A stretch of DNA of 64,000 nt. Source: Mesorhizobium_K quangtriensis. GTDB lineage: Bacteria > Pseudomonadota > Alphaproteobacteria > Rhizobiales > Rhizobiaceae. The stretch is from contig NZ_JBEBMF010000001.1 in NCBI RefSeq assembly GCF_040081925.1, forward strand, positions 1,054,001-1,118,000, written 5' to 3'. Below, piece by piece: positions 18,632-27,729 of the stretch. The notes under the pieces were generated by a model that had not been told where the DNA came from, ran no database searches, and saw only the letters and a program-made list of their open reading frames with translations. The position numbers were made by a program, and so were the translations under genes. The first letter of the stretch is position 1; the number at the start of each line of letters is the position of its first letter.

Positions 18632-18766
18632 TCAGGCGGAAAGCCGCTTGCGGCCACGATTGCGGCGAGCGGCGACAACTCCGCGACCACCCTTGGTGGC
18701 CATGCGGGCGCGGAATCCGTGCCTGCGCTTGCGGACGAGTTTGGACGGTTGATAGGTACGCTTCAT
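18632..18766 (-). CDS. rpmH: 50S ribosomal protein L34
   Basis: A 44-residue basic protein beginning MKRTYQPSKLVRKRRHGFRA and ending RKRLSA, the standard L34 sequence. It is too short for most gene finders' thresholds but complete. It heads the rpmH-rnpA-yidC operon. Confidence 0.97.
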   Translation of the reverse strand: MKRTYQPSKLVRKRRHGFRARMATKGGRGVVAARRNRGRKRLSA

Positions 18767-18886
18767 TTCATTTAATACCGCGGCGTGCGGCCCTTCTTGT
18801 GTCTGTTACAGATGCAACAGGAGCTTGGCTGGGCGATGTAGGCGCAACAAAAATTGCGCCGGACTGTTGGCCCGAGCGTGCGCGGG

Positions 18887-18915
18887 CTTATAAAAAGAAG
18901 GGTCGCTTCTGTCAA
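18887..18915 (-). promoter_or_regulatory. Sigma-70 promoter of rpmH-rnpA-yidC
   Basis: On the minus strand TTGACA (18915-18910) is followed after exactly 17 bp by TATAAG (18892-18887). The start point would lie near 18880, giving a leader of about 115 nt to the rpmH ATG. A perfect 7-bp hairpin (GGCGCAA...TTGCGCC, 18841-18860) lies within that leader. Confidence 0.75.
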
Positions 18916-19014
18916 CCGAAGCCCGCAGCGACCAAACGACCGCCGTTGAGGCCTTGCCTTGGCGCAAGGACCGGGCCATTCAGGTGCCGCCAAAACGACG
19001 GATGGACCGCGACG

Positions 19015-19755
19015 ATGAGCGACGGGACGACCAGGAAGTCGATGCCTGGAAAACGCTGGTCGGTTATTCTGGTTGTCGGCGCAGTGGCAGGCTTGCTCGC
19101 GCTGACCTACCCAGCGGGTTTGTGGGACCACCTATCCCTCGACGCCTTTGCTCGCAACAGGGTCGCCCTGAAGCAACTTGTCGAGGACAACCCGATACTC
19201 GCGCCCGCCGCCTTCATGGCGGTGCACGCGGTCGCCGTTTCCTTCCCCATTGCCACCATCTTCAAGGTGATGGCCGGCTTCCTGTTCGGCTGGGCCGCCG
19301 GCGGACTCTACGCCGCCGTTGCAGCGACGGCAGGGGCGATGATCCTGTTTCAGGCGACGCGGATGATGTCCAGCGGATATGTTCGCGACCTTGCGGCCGC
19401 GAATGCGAGCCTGTTCACGAGGGAGTTCGAGGCGGGCGCCTTTTCCTACCTGCTGGTGATGCGGCTTGCCCCATTTGTCCCCTTTTTCGCGGTCAGCGTC
19501 GTTCCGGGACTGTTCGATGTGCGTATCAAGACCTTCATGATCGCAACGGCTATCGGCATACTGCCGGGCGCCCTGTGCTTCGCGTGGCTGGGGCAGGGGC
19601 TCGACGAGGCGTTCGAAGCCGCGAGTAGCGATGGCCGTGCGTTGGTGGTTTCCGATCTCGTCACGTCCGAGATAACCGCCGCGCTCTTCGCTCTGACCCT
19701 TGTCGCGGTGCTTGCCGCGATTGTAAGGAGGGTTTGGGGGCCGCAAGCGTCCTGA
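19015..19755 (+). CDS. TVP38/TMEM64-family (VTT domain) membrane protein
   Basis: A 246-residue protein with six or so hydrophobic segments. The VTT core includes FKVMAGFLFGWAAGGLYAAV and the re-entrant motif RLAPFVPFFAVSVVPGLFDV. Proteins of this family are suspected lipid scramblases or ion-linked transporters. The start is placed at 19015 (MSDGTTRKSMPGK); the earlier frame overlaps rnpA/rpmH antisense. It is 42 bp upstream of a flavoprotein with which this family is often paired. Confidence 0.82.
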   Translation: MSDGTTRKSMPGKRWSVILVVGAVAGLLALTYPAGLWDHLSLDAFARNRVALKQLVEDNPILAPAAFMAVHAVAVSFPIATIFKVMAGFLFGWAAGGLYAAVAATAGAMILFQATRMMSSGYVRDLAAANASLFTREFEAGAFSYLLVMRLAPFVPFFAVSVVPGLFDVRIKTFMIATAIGILPGALCFAWLGQGLDEAFEAASSDGRALVVSDLVTSEITAALFALTLVAVLAAIVRRVWGPQAS

Positions 19756-19797
19756 CCTTCGCCGCCTGCCGCGAGGTGTCGGGCTTCGGGGTAATTC

Positions 19798-21213
19798 ATG
19801 GCAAAGCCACTGACACCGGACATCTGCGTTATTGGAGCCGGCAATGGCGGCCTGGCGGTTGCGATGGGCGCGGCTGCTAACGGGGCGAAAGTCGTTCTGG
19901 TCGACAGGCTGACGCCGAAGGAAAATCTGGCGCGTGGCGATCTCGCATCTGCGGCGTTCATTGCCGCGGGCCAACAAGTTCAGACGATCCGCAAAGACAG
20001 CACGTTTGTCGCTGCCCACACGGAGCACGAGGTCGATTTCAAGGCGGTGATGGCGCACGTCGGCGATGTTGTCTCGGGCGCCTCCCCCGCTGTTTTTCCC
20101 GCGAGACTGGCGACGCTGGGTATCACGTTCATCCACGGTCAGGCCCTTTTCGTCAGCCGTAGCCGATTGATGGCGGGTGAAGCCGAAATCCGCGCCAGAC
20201 GGTATGTGCTGGCCACGGGATCCAAGCCTATCGTACCCGCAATAGCCGGAATCGAGGAGATCGGTTGCCTGACAGCTGACTCGGTGTTCGAGCTTGGACG
20301 CCGTCCGGGACACCTAGTGATTCTGGGAGGAGATGCGGCCGCGCTGGAACTGGCGCAGGCCTTCCATCGTCTTGGCTCGCAAGTCACTCTGCTGGCTGAA
20401 GAGCGGGTCCTTGCTGATGAGGATCCTGAGATGGTGTCCGTCGTCGTCCGGCAGTTGCGGCAAGAAGGCGTCGCCATCAAGGAAGGCTTCAAGGTCGCGT
20501 CAGTCGAGCGCCGCGGAAAGACGGGCGTCAAGGTTCTGCGCGAAGGCGAATACGCGGAGGCGATCGACGGGAGCCATCTGCTGGTCGCCATGGGTCGAGC
20601 GGCCGACATCGAAGGGCTAGACCTGAAAAAAGCGCGCGTAGCGCTGAAGGATGGCGTTGTTGACGTCAGCGCCATGTTGCGCACGACCAATCGCCGGATC
20701 TATGCCATAGGCGACGTTACGGGTGCGAGGTCGGCTCAAGCGGCGCGCCGTCAGGCTGAGCGCGTTCTACGAGCGTTGCTGTTCCGGTTGCCGGCCAAGG
20801 ACCGGACCCCGGTTTCACGCGTCGTGCGGACCGATCCTGAACTGGCGCGCGTTGGTCTTTCCGAAGCAGAGGCGCGACGTCGGTATAAGCGCCTCACGAT
20901 CGTCCGCTGGCCATTTGCCGAAAACGATCTCGCCCGCGCCACCGGCCGGACGGACGGGCATGTCAAGCTGGTTGTCGCCAGGAGCGGCCAGCTTCTCGGC
21001 GTGACGATTGCCGGGGCGAACGCCGCCGAGCTGATCGGTATCTGGGCGCTCGCGCTGTCGAAAGGGCTCACGCTCCGCGACATGGCATTTTCGGTGCCGC
21101 CGCATCCGACGACAGGTGAAATTGGCAAAAGCGCCGCGATGGCCTATTTTGGCGCAAAGGCGCAAAGCCCGCTGCGAAGGGGAATCGTACGCCTGCTGCG
21201 ACTGTTCGGTTAG
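19798..21213 (+). CDS. Lipoamide dehydrogenase/mercuric reductase-like flavoprotein lacking the redox disulfide
   Basis: A 471-residue pyridine nucleotide-disulfide oxidoreductase fold: FAD motif ICVIGAGNGGLAVAMGAAA, NAD motif LVILGGDAAALELAQAF, second FAD motif RIYAIGDVTG and dimerisation domain with the HPTTGE active-site base segment. The expected active CxxxxC after the first helix is replaced by NLARGDLASAAFIAA, so no redox disulfide can form. It may use quinone or another direct acceptor. Placed after the TVP38-family gene and 19 bp before a sensor kinase. Confidence 0.8.
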   Translation: MAKPLTPDICVIGAGNGGLAVAMGAAANGAKVVLVDRLTPKENLARGDLASAAFIAAGQQVQTIRKDSTFVAAHTEHEVDFKAVMAHVGDVVSGASPAVFPARLATLGITFIHGQALFVSRSRLMAGEAEIRARRYVLATGSKPIVPAIAGIEEIGCLTADSVFELGRRPGHLVILGGDAAALELAQAFHRLGSQVTLLAEERVLADEDPEMVSVVVRQLRQEGVAIKEGFKVASVERRGKTGVKVLREGEYAEAIDGSHLLVAMGRAADIEGLDLKKARVALKDGVVDVSAMLRTTNRRIYAIGDVTGARSAQAARRQAERVLRALLFRLPAKDRTPVSRVVRTDPELARVGLSEAEARRRYKRLTIVRWPFAENDLARATGRTDGHVKLVVARSGQLLGVTIAGANAAELIGIWALALSKGLTLRDMAFSVPPHPTTGEIGKSAAMAYFGAKAQSPLRRGIVRLLRLFG

Positions 21214-21232
21214 GATACTGCGCCACTTTGGG

Positions 21233-22723
21233 ATGAACGAGAAAGCCTCCGATACCGCCGAAGACGCAGAGCCGGACCATGCGCGGACCGTGCCTCTGGC
21301 GCGCGGCCTGTCGGTCAAGCTGCTGCTGCTGACGGCGCTTTTCGTGATGATCGCCGAAGTGCTGATCTTCCTGCCATCGATCGCCAACTTCAAGCTGCGC
21401 TGGCTGGAGGAAAGGCTCGGCACGGCGGCCGCCGTTTCCGTCGTCCTCGTTCAGGAAGATACGGAGAGCCTGCCGCGCAACCTCCAGGACGATGTCCTCA
21501 TGGCGATCGGCGCCAAGGCGATCGCTGTTCGCGAAGACGGCGTGTCCCGGCTTCTGGTGATCGCCGAAATGCCGCCGGAGGTCGACGAGCACATCGACCT
21601 CGCACGCACCGGTCATGTCGCCGCGATGTCTGGCGCGCTCGACACGCTCCTTTTTGGCGGCGAGCGAATGTTGAGGGTTTTCGGCAAGGTCGGCGAGAGC
21701 CCGACCGAGTTCGAGCTCGTCATTCCCGACAAGCGCCTCCGCGAGGCGATGCTGGTCTATTCGCGCAATGTTGCCTTGCTGTCGCTCTTCATCTCCTTGC
21801 TGACCGCATCCCTTGTCTACGCCGCCATACATCGCATCATGATCCGGCCCATCAGGGCAATGACGGGTTCCATGCTCGCCTTCGCCCGCGCTCCCGACGA
21901 CCCCGGCCGCATCATCGCCGTCGGCAGCCGGGACGACGAGATCGGCGTCGCGGAGCGCGAACTAGCCGATATGCAGAAGCGTTTGCAGAAGACGCTCGGC
22001 GAGCAGAAGCACCTTGCCGATCTTGGCCTCGCGGTTTCCAAGATAAACCATGACATGCGCAACATTCTGGCCTCCGCCCAGCTTCTGAGCGACCGCCTGC
22101 GCGGCGTGCGCGATCCATCGGTGCAGGCCGTGGCACCGCGCCTCCTGCGCGCGCTCGACCGCGCTGTATCCTATTCCGAAGGTGTGCTTGCCTATGGGCG
22201 CACACAGGAGCCGCCGCCGTCGCGACGACGTCTGCGTCTGCGACAACTCGTCGACGAGGTCGAGGACCTGCTGGGCATGGACACGTCGGGCGGGGTCGAG
22301 TTTGTCAATGCGGTCGATGCCGACCTCGAGATCGATGCGGATTCGGAGCAACTCTTCCGGGTGCTGACCAACCTTTCCCGCAACGCGGTTGAGGCGATGG
22401 CGGGCGACGAAGGTGCGGCAGTCGTCCGCCGCCTGACCATTTCGGCCGAGCGAACGGGCAGCGTCAGCCGCATCCTCGTGACCGACACAGGCCCCGGCCT
22501 GCCGCGCAAGGCGCGCGAAAACCTGTTTGCTGCATTTCGGGGATCGGCCCGCAGCGGCGGAACGGGATTGGGGCTCGCCGTGGCGCATGAACTGGTTAGG
22601 GCGCATGGCGGCGCGCTGGAGCTGGTTGAGAGCATTGGCGGGCGCACCGTCTTCTCGGTGACGATCCCGGATCAGCCTGTCCGCTTGGATGAAGCCCGCA
22701 GCGGACTAAGGCGTCCCGCCTGA
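21233..22723 (+). CDS. Sensor histidine kinase
   Basis: A 496-residue membrane kinase. Two transmembrane helices (about 25-50 and 175-200) enclose a periplasmic sensor; a HAMP-like linker (IRPIRAMTGSMLAFARAPDD) leads to a phosphoacceptor segment SKINHDMRNILASAQLLSDR and an HATPase domain with NLSRNAVEAM, DTGPGLP and GGTGLGLAVAHELV. No response regulator gene adjoins it, so it is an orphan. Start at 21233 rather than the upstream frame, which lies within the previous gene. Confidence 0.85.
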   Translation: MNEKASDTAEDAEPDHARTVPLARGLSVKLLLLTALFVMIAEVLIFLPSIANFKLRWLEERLGTAAAVSVVLVQEDTESLPRNLQDDVLMAIGAKAIAVREDGVSRLLVIAEMPPEVDEHIDLARTGHVAAMSGALDTLLFGGERMLRVFGKVGESPTEFELVIPDKRLREAMLVYSRNVALLSLFISLLTASLVYAAIHRIMIRPIRAMTGSMLAFARAPDDPGRIIAVGSRDDEIGVAERELADMQKRLQKTLGEQKHLADLGLAVSKINHDMRNILASAQLLSDRLRGVRDPSVQAVAPRLLRALDRAVSYSEGVLAYGRTQEPPPSRRRLRLRQLVDEVEDLLGMDTSGGVEFVNAVDADLEIDADSEQLFRVLTNLSRNAVEAMAGDEGAAVVRRLTISAERTGSVSRILVTDTGPGLPRKARENLFAAFRGSARSGGTGLGLAVAHELVRAHGGALELVESIGGRTVFSVTIPDQPVRLDEARSGLRRPA

Positions 22724-22883
22724 GGTTTCGGGACGTGGTCGTCAGCGAGAGCAAGGGCTGAAGTCTACGGATTCAGGAACAGAAACTTTTGCTGCAATCC
22801 TGCTTGCTTTTCACGCGCTTGATCGTTAGGTAGCACCTCACTTGCGGCCGGCGAATGCTGTCCGCCGGGCTTTTGCCCGATGC

Positions 22884-22960
22884 GCGCCCGTAGCTCAGCT
22901 GGATAGAGCACCAGACTACGAATCTGGGGGTCAGGAGTTCGAATCTCTTCGGGCGCGCCA
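22884..22960 (+). tRNA. tRNA-Arg(ACG)
   Basis: A 77-nt cloverleaf. The acceptor stem GCGCCCG pairs with CGGGCGC, the D-arm is in GTAGCTCAGCTGGATAGAGC, the anticodon loop CTACGAA gives ACG (22918-22920), the T-arm is GAGTTCGAATCTC region, and CCA is encoded. An integrase remnant starts 97 bp downstream, so the 3' end probably served as an attachment site. Confidence 0.95.
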
Positions 22961-23057
22961 CTCCTCAAGCAAGTGCTTGAAATCGCTTAAGGCGTTGATT
23001 TTACAACTATCTGATCTGCACGCTTGCTACTTTCGGGTGCTACATTCGGGGTGTAAA

Positions 23058-23713
23058 ATGACGCGCATGAAATACATCCAACAGCGAGCCAACCGTTTCG
23101 AATTTCGGTTCGCACTGCCTGATGATATTGCCGGTTAGCCTTTTCCAACGCCCTGGCCTGAGGCGATTGAATGGTGTGTCAACCGAAAGTCCGGCCGCTT
23201 CAAAAACGAGTTGGTACGATCGCTGCAAACAAATGACCAGCGAGCGGCCGAACGAGCTGCCCTTCCCCTGATTGAAGAGGCTCACCGTCTCGTCGATCTC
23301 GCCAGGAAATCACTTGTCGACGGCCCTCCCACCGAAATCGCGCCCGCTACCATAGAAGCGCTGGCTGCTGCTGATACGGCAAGGCTAATGAGGAACGACG
23401 AAGCCTTGCGTCAGAAAGGCCTCGGACTTGACTTCGACACCGGCAAACTGACGCCAGATGGGCTTGGGATGACCGATGGCGACATCAGAGCATATCGGGC
23501 GCTCGTGACATCCCTCGACAGCTTGTCGCGTGATGAAGTCGCCAAAATGAGAGGAAGCGAGGCTATCCACCGGATCATCAACAAGTCTGTTGAGGATGCT
23601 GGGATCGTTCTCAATCCGGCCGAGCCGGCATGGCGCCAACTTGAGCTCGCGTTCATCAAGGCTCAGAGGAAGGCCATCCAGGCGATTGCAGGTAGTTTCT
23701 GCATGCCCAAGAC
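23058..23713 (+). pseudogene. Remnant of tRNA-associated tyrosine recombinase (N-terminal part)
   Basis: A short frame MTRMKYIQQRANRFEFRF followed by ALPDDIAG ends in a stop at 23136-23138; this is the N-terminal strand segment of phage-type integrases (YLQRRGNRYYFRRRIPDDL pattern). After a frameshift the reading continues through SLQTNDQRAAERAALPLIEE, matching the next integrase N-terminal region, to about 23700. The catalytic C-terminal domain (R...HxxR...Y) is missing. The gene is dead and marks a former integration event beside the tRNA-Arg. Confidence 0.65.
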
Positions 23714-24024
23714 ACGGCAACGCCGATGCCAAGCGCATCGCCTTCCGTGCACGATTGCAGAGACTCGAAGCGGAGCTGGTTTTCGGGCCGTACTTCGCCG
23801 CAGCAGAGTTTGGGATGGTGGACGCTGTTTACGCCCCGCGGTTTCGCTACTTTGGCATCATCGGCGAAGCTGCGGCGCGAGGGGTCTTCGCGGGACTACC
23901 AGGCATTATGGCGTGGAAAGCTGCGATGGCCGAGCGCGGAAGCGTTAGGCGCGCGGTCGTTGAGGACTACGCCGACCGATTTCGCGACCGCCTTCGCAAG
24001 GAAGGCGCATTGCATGCAGCCTGA
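23714..24024 (+). pseudogene. C-terminal fragment of a glutathione S-transferase
   Basis: The frame reads GNADAKRIAFRARLQRLEAE, then LVFGPYFAAAEFGMVDAVYA and PRFRYF, the typical C-terminal helical domain of a GST, ending at 24024. The thioredoxin-like N-terminal half is absent; the fragment joins directly to integrase-derived sequence, so a deletion junction lies near 23.7 kb. Confidence 0.6.
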
Positions 24025-24602
24025 TCTAGGGCCGCTCGGTGCGCGGATGCTGAGCAAATGAACTTCGGCCTGGAGTTCGAAGTTGCGAGCGTGGCGCCGC
24101 GCATCTGTTGTCTGGATATCGAAACTCTCGAAGAAAACGAATACCGCCTACGATCCAACTGTACCTAAAATGATCGCCACAGAGACTACGCATTGGGGCT
24201 GCTCTTGCAATGACCCCTATGGGCTCGCCGCCGCTACTTGCGTCATTGGGCCAATGCCAGTTCTCGGGAATTCAACGTTCAAGAGAGGAGCGTTATACTT
24301 TGGGATGCATGCCGAACGGCAGCTTCCCCATTCCCTCGCTAGAACCGGACAGTCGGTAATCGGCCCCCGAGTTGCCAGTCCGCAAAGTAAATGGCGCAAG
24401 TTGCCCACAGCCGCCGTCCAAAGCCGGCACAGTTTGTAGATGTCCGACCACGGACTCTCTATAGCGCCGGTAACCGCTATCCTTCCTCGTCGATGCAACC
24501 CTTCCGCTTTTGTGGGCAGCGTCGGCGCAGGATTGGTTCTGAAAAGCGCTTAGATCCAAACGCGACGCCGGGACGTACAGTAAGAGAAAGGAGAGGGCTG
24601 CC
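24025..24602. other. Gene-free stretch in the scar zone
   Basis: Short open frames on both strands (such as 24217-24498 minus) have no recognisable motifs, poor start contexts and composition unlike neighbouring genes. I see no RNA gene or repeat. A purine-rich site (gaaaggaga) near 24590 serves the lipocalin gene that follows. Confidence 0.4.
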
Positions 24603-25127
24603 ATGGAACCACGAAAAGCTGCATTTCTCATATTATTGAGTCTGTTGATCGGCTGGACATCATCGGCGATTGCTCAGCCGGCAGTCGTTCAGGTTACGAA
24701 AAACCACTACACAGGAACCTGGCTGGAAATTGGCCGTACGCCAATGTTGATTACAGACGGCTGCGTCGCAGGGTTCACCACCTACAGCCCAGGAAACAAT
24801 CCCAATGAGGTGGCCGTTGTAGACGGCTGCTACGAGGGCAATCCATCAGGCAAGCTCAAGACGATAAAGGGTAAAGGCCGGATCGTTGACGCCGATACCA
24901 CTCGCGCAAAGCTTCGCGTTCGTTACCCATTTCTCATTACCTTCAATTATTGGGTTCTCTACACGTCGCCCGACAAAAGCTGGTTCATAAGCTCCAACCC
25001 GAGCATGACCAATTTGTGGATTTATTCTCGGCGCGCACCGTCACGAAAGAGCCTGGCGGTTATGGTCCGGAAGGCTCAGGAACTTGGATATGACGTGAGC
25101 AAACTGGAGTTTCCTGCGACCAAGTGA
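24603..25127 (+). CDS. Secreted lipocalin-family protein
   Basis: A 174-residue protein with a Sec signal peptide (AAFLILLSLLIGWTSSAIA) and the lipocalin signature YTGTWLEIGRTPM (GxW), followed by eight beta-strands and the NYWVLYTSPDKSWFI segment of the Blc group. There is no lipobox, so it should be soluble in the periplasm. Blc-type lipocalins bind fatty acids or lysophospholipids. It lies 11 bp upstream of the SDR gene, likely one operon; a lipoprotein paralogue is at 26116-26634. Confidence 0.78.
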   Translation: MEPRKAAFLILLSLLIGWTSSAIAQPAVVQVTKNHYTGTWLEIGRTPMLITDGCVAGFTTYSPGNNPNEVAVVDGCYEGNPSGKLKTIKGKGRIVDADTTRAKLRVRYPFLITFNYWVLYTSPDKSWFISSNPSMTNLWIYSRRAPSRKSLAVMVRKAQELGYDVSKLEFPATK

Positions 25128-25138
25128 CGGCCAGCGAA

Positions 25139-25831
25139 ATGAGCAAAGATACGATTGCTGTCGTGTTCGGATCAACCGGTGGCATCGGTTCAGCTCTTGT
25201 CGAAGCCATAGACAGATCGGGGCATTTCCGAGAAGTTGTTGGGCTCTCACGTCGGCACGGCATACATGTGGACGTCGAAGATGAAGAAGCGATTGCAGAC
25301 GCTGCAGCAAAGGTGGCCAGAAAAGGTCCTGTCGGTTTGGCGATCAACGCAGTCGGGCTTCTGCATTTGGATGACCTGCAGCCTGAGAAGAGCTGGAGGA
25401 GTTTGAACGCAGCAGCCTTGGCGCGTCTCCTTTCAGTTAATGCTGTCGGGCCTGCGCTCCTGATGAAACATTTCCTCCCGTTGCTGCCGAAAGACAGGCG
25501 ATCGGTGTTCGCAAACCTTTCGGCCAAAGTAGGCAGCATCGGAGATAACTCACTTGGCGGCTGGTATGGCTACCGCGCATCGAAGGCTGCGTTGAACCAG
25601 TTTGTGCGAACAGCTTCGATTGAACTAGCTCGGAAGAACCCTCAGGCAATCTGCGTTGCCGTCCACCCGGGGACTGTAGACACGGATCTATCGAAGCCAT
25701 TTTCCAGGAAGGGTTTGCCGGTTCAAACCCCTGCCGAGGCGGCATCTCAGATACTGACGACAATCAACGGTTTCACCCCTCAGCACAACGGCGGTTTCTT
25801 CGACAGATTTGGCCGCACGTTGCCTTGGTGA
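25139..25831 (+). CDS. Short-chain dehydrogenase/reductase (C-factor-like)
   Basis: A 230-residue SDR. The nucleotide motif is VVFGSTGGIGSALVEAI, the catalytic Tyr-Lys pair is in WYGYRASKAALNQF, and the catalytic Ser lies upstream in NLSAKVGSIG. The C-terminal HPGTVDTDLSKPF matches the CsgA/C-factor group. The ATG at 25139 is preferred to an overlapping GTG at 25124. Coupled to the lipocalin upstream. Substrate unknown. Confidence 0.84.
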   Translation: MSKDTIAVVFGSTGGIGSALVEAIDRSGHFREVVGLSRRHGIHVDVEDEEAIADAAAKVARKGPVGLAINAVGLLHLDDLQPEKSWRSLNAAALARLLSVNAVGPALLMKHFLPLLPKDRRSVFANLSAKVGSIGDNSLGGWYGYRASKAALNQFVRTASIELARKNPQAICVAVHPGTVDTDLSKPFSRKGLPVQTPAEAASQILTTINGFTPQHNGGFFDRFGRTLPW

Positions 25832-25846
25832 AGCAAAGCTACTTCA

Positions 25847-26081
25847 TCAGATGCCTCGACTTTCGAGCAATGTAGCCATCACATCGACGTTGTCCGACAT
25901 CCCTTTCTCGAACATCAAAATGACCCGCGTGATAATATCAGCGCGTTCCAAGGGATCTGACACCGCGAAGTGTTCACAGTAGCGGCGAACGACTGCCTCG
26001 GCCTCGAAATCGGGTCGGAGTAGCTGATTGAAGCGGACATCAAAAGACTCGGTCGACGGGATCGGCGTCGCTAAACCAGAT
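25847..26081 (-). pseudogene. Startless protein remnant, family not recognised
   Basis: On the minus strand an open frame of about 77 codons (…STESFDVRFNQLLRPDFEAE…, ending LLESRGI) has protein-like composition but no start codon; an in-frame TGA lies just upstream. It looks like the C-terminal piece of a lost gene in the scar zone between SDR and lipocalin genes. I do not recognise the family. Confidence 0.35.
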
Positions 26082-26115
26082 CGACGTCACGTTATTCCAA
26101 AATCGGTCGCTAATT

Positions 26116-26634
26116 TCAGTGCCTTGTCACCTTTAACAGAGACGTGTCGTAGCCGAGCCCTTCAGCGCGACGCGTCATTGCAGAAAGAACCGCTTTCGAC
26201 CTGGATCTCGCCAGCAGCCAAAGGTATCGGCCCGACGGCTCGCCAACGATAGCCCAAGAGTAATCTGGCGCCCGATCAAGGATCCAATAATTTCCGACAT
26301 AGAACGGGCCGAAGAACGAGACCTTAAACTTGGCATTGCCGCTATCGGCGACGACACGGGCGCTGCCTTCGATCGTTCGAACAGTCCCAGCATCGCGACA
26401 TGTGTTGAGGACACCTACCTCCCCGTTCACTTTCGGCGTGTACCTCGCGGTCACAGCTTCGCAGCCGCGTTCAAAGCCGTTTTCATAGCGAGCAAGTTCG
26501 TACCACAGACCTGAATAGGCAGCGATGTTCACTGACTTCTTGGGTTGCGGTACCAACGTATTGCCAACCGGGCCGGCACCGGTGCATGCGGTCAGAAGAA
26601 ATGTTGTGGCTGCTAGAAGCCAATATGCGCGCAT
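26116..26634 (-). CDS. blc: Outer-membrane lipoprotein lipocalin (Blc-like)
   Basis: A 172-residue protein beginning MRAYWLLAATTFLLTACTG, a lipoprotein signal with lipobox LTAC. The lipocalin GxW motif is YSGLWYELARYENGFERGC, followed by GFFGPFY-like strand (FFGPFYVGNYWILD) and the C-terminal LLARSRSK segment, all as in Blc. It binds lipids at the outer membrane under membrane stress. The start is placed at 26634 on the signal-peptide evidence; the frame is open to 26793. Paralogous to the secreted lipocalin at 24603. Confidence 0.85.
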   Translation of the reverse strand: MRAYWLLAATTFLLTACTGAGPVGNTLVPQPKKSVNIAAYSGLWYELARYENGFERGCEAVTARYTPKVNGEVGVLNTCRDAGTVRTIEGSARVVADSGNAKFKVSFFGPFYVGNYWILDRAPDYSWAIVGEPSGRYLWLLARSRSKAVLSAMTRRAEGLGYDTSLLKVTRH

Positions 26635-26785
26635 CAGGCATCTCCGGTTTCGCGAAGATTTAGGGCAGGCAACCGCGTTGTCCATTAGTAAGGAGTGCAT
26701 GCGATCGTCAAGCACTCGAAGATCGTGGAAGCCTTGCTCGTTTCTGTGAGACCGATACACATAGCTCACCCAGATCACTGCGGCG

Positions 26786-27652
26786 CATCCCAAAGCTCGA
26801 GATCATCAGGATCGTCGAGCAGTCGCACCTTCCGGCGAAGAAGACATTCTATCAACACGGGATTGTGCGGCGTACCTTCTACCGCTGGTACGACCGCTAT
26901 GTCGCAGGCCGCCCGGAGGCAATCGCCCCTCCCCACCGAGCTGGGTCTGAAACCGCATCGGCGCCGAGGTCTATAACCAGATCATCGATATGGCGCTGGA
27001 ACAGTCTAAGCTGTCCCCCGCGCGAACTGGCGATGCGCTTCACCGACGAGAGACGCTTACTTCGTGTCCGGAGGCTGCCATTTACCGCTTGCTCGAGGCC
27101 CGTGATCTTCTCACCAGCCCGGCCTTGGTCATGATCAAGGCGGCCCAACGAGATGTGGCAGAGCGACTTCACCTACTTCAAGATCATCGGCTGGGTCTAT
27201 GTGTCGACAGTGCTCGACGACTTCTCCCGCTACATCATCGCCCGGAAGCCGTGCACGACCATGCGCTCCGAGGACGTCACCGACATACTGGAACTGGCTC
27301 TCACCGCATCATGCAGCGACACCGCCAGGGTGCTGCACAGGCCGAAATTGCTCAGAAGCAACGGGCCGTTTTATATAGCCGGAGAACTGGCCGATACGCT
27401 AAGGGATCGGGACATGCGCCGCACGCGGGATGCACCATGTCATACTCAAATCCAAGGCAAGATCTACTTCCTGCCCGCCGATCTTTAAGCCAGATCCAAG
27501 CCTTCGTGGAACACTACCACGAGACACTCCTGAACGTCACCCCGGCCGACACTTACTTCGGCAGAACAGCAGCCAACATCCAACTGCGCGAAATGATCAA
27601 ACGACGGACAATCGAAATACCACGGTTGCAACACAGCAAGATCGCCACATAA
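26786..27652 (+). pseudogene. Decayed IS3-family transposase
   Basis: Pieces in shifting frames match an IS3-type transposase in order: PKLEIIRIVEQSHLPAKKT, RRTFYRWYDRYVAGRPEA, LAMRFTDERR, then MWQSDFTYFKIIGWVYVSTV, LDDFSRYIIA and finally FVEHYHETLLNVTPADTYFG. At least three frameshifts break it, and the second catalytic Asp is lost (LRSNGPFY where SDNGP is expected). The ends carry no clear terminal inverted repeats. A non-functional remnant lying about 460 bp outside the photosynthesis cluster. Confidence 0.82.
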
Positions 27653-27729
27653 AATCAACCTCGTAATCGAGGCCCAACAATCCGCAAAATCAAGAAACTA
27701 TCAGAGCCAAACGTTCTGACGACGGACAA

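Noticed and set aside
19132..20313. 393-codon minus-strand frame
   Set aside because: Antisense to TVP38 and flavoprotein genes; low-complexity charged composition.
22765..22968. Minus-strand ORFs across the tRNA (reading ...EEIRTPDPQIRSLVLYPAELRAR...)
   Set aside because: A well-known false protein produced by translating the antisense of a tRNA-Arg gene; the plus-strand cloverleaf explains the sequence.
24217..24631. Minus-strand ORFs between the GST fragment and lipocalin
   Set aside because: No motifs, no ribosome-binding site, and they overlap the lipocalin leader; treated as non-coding.
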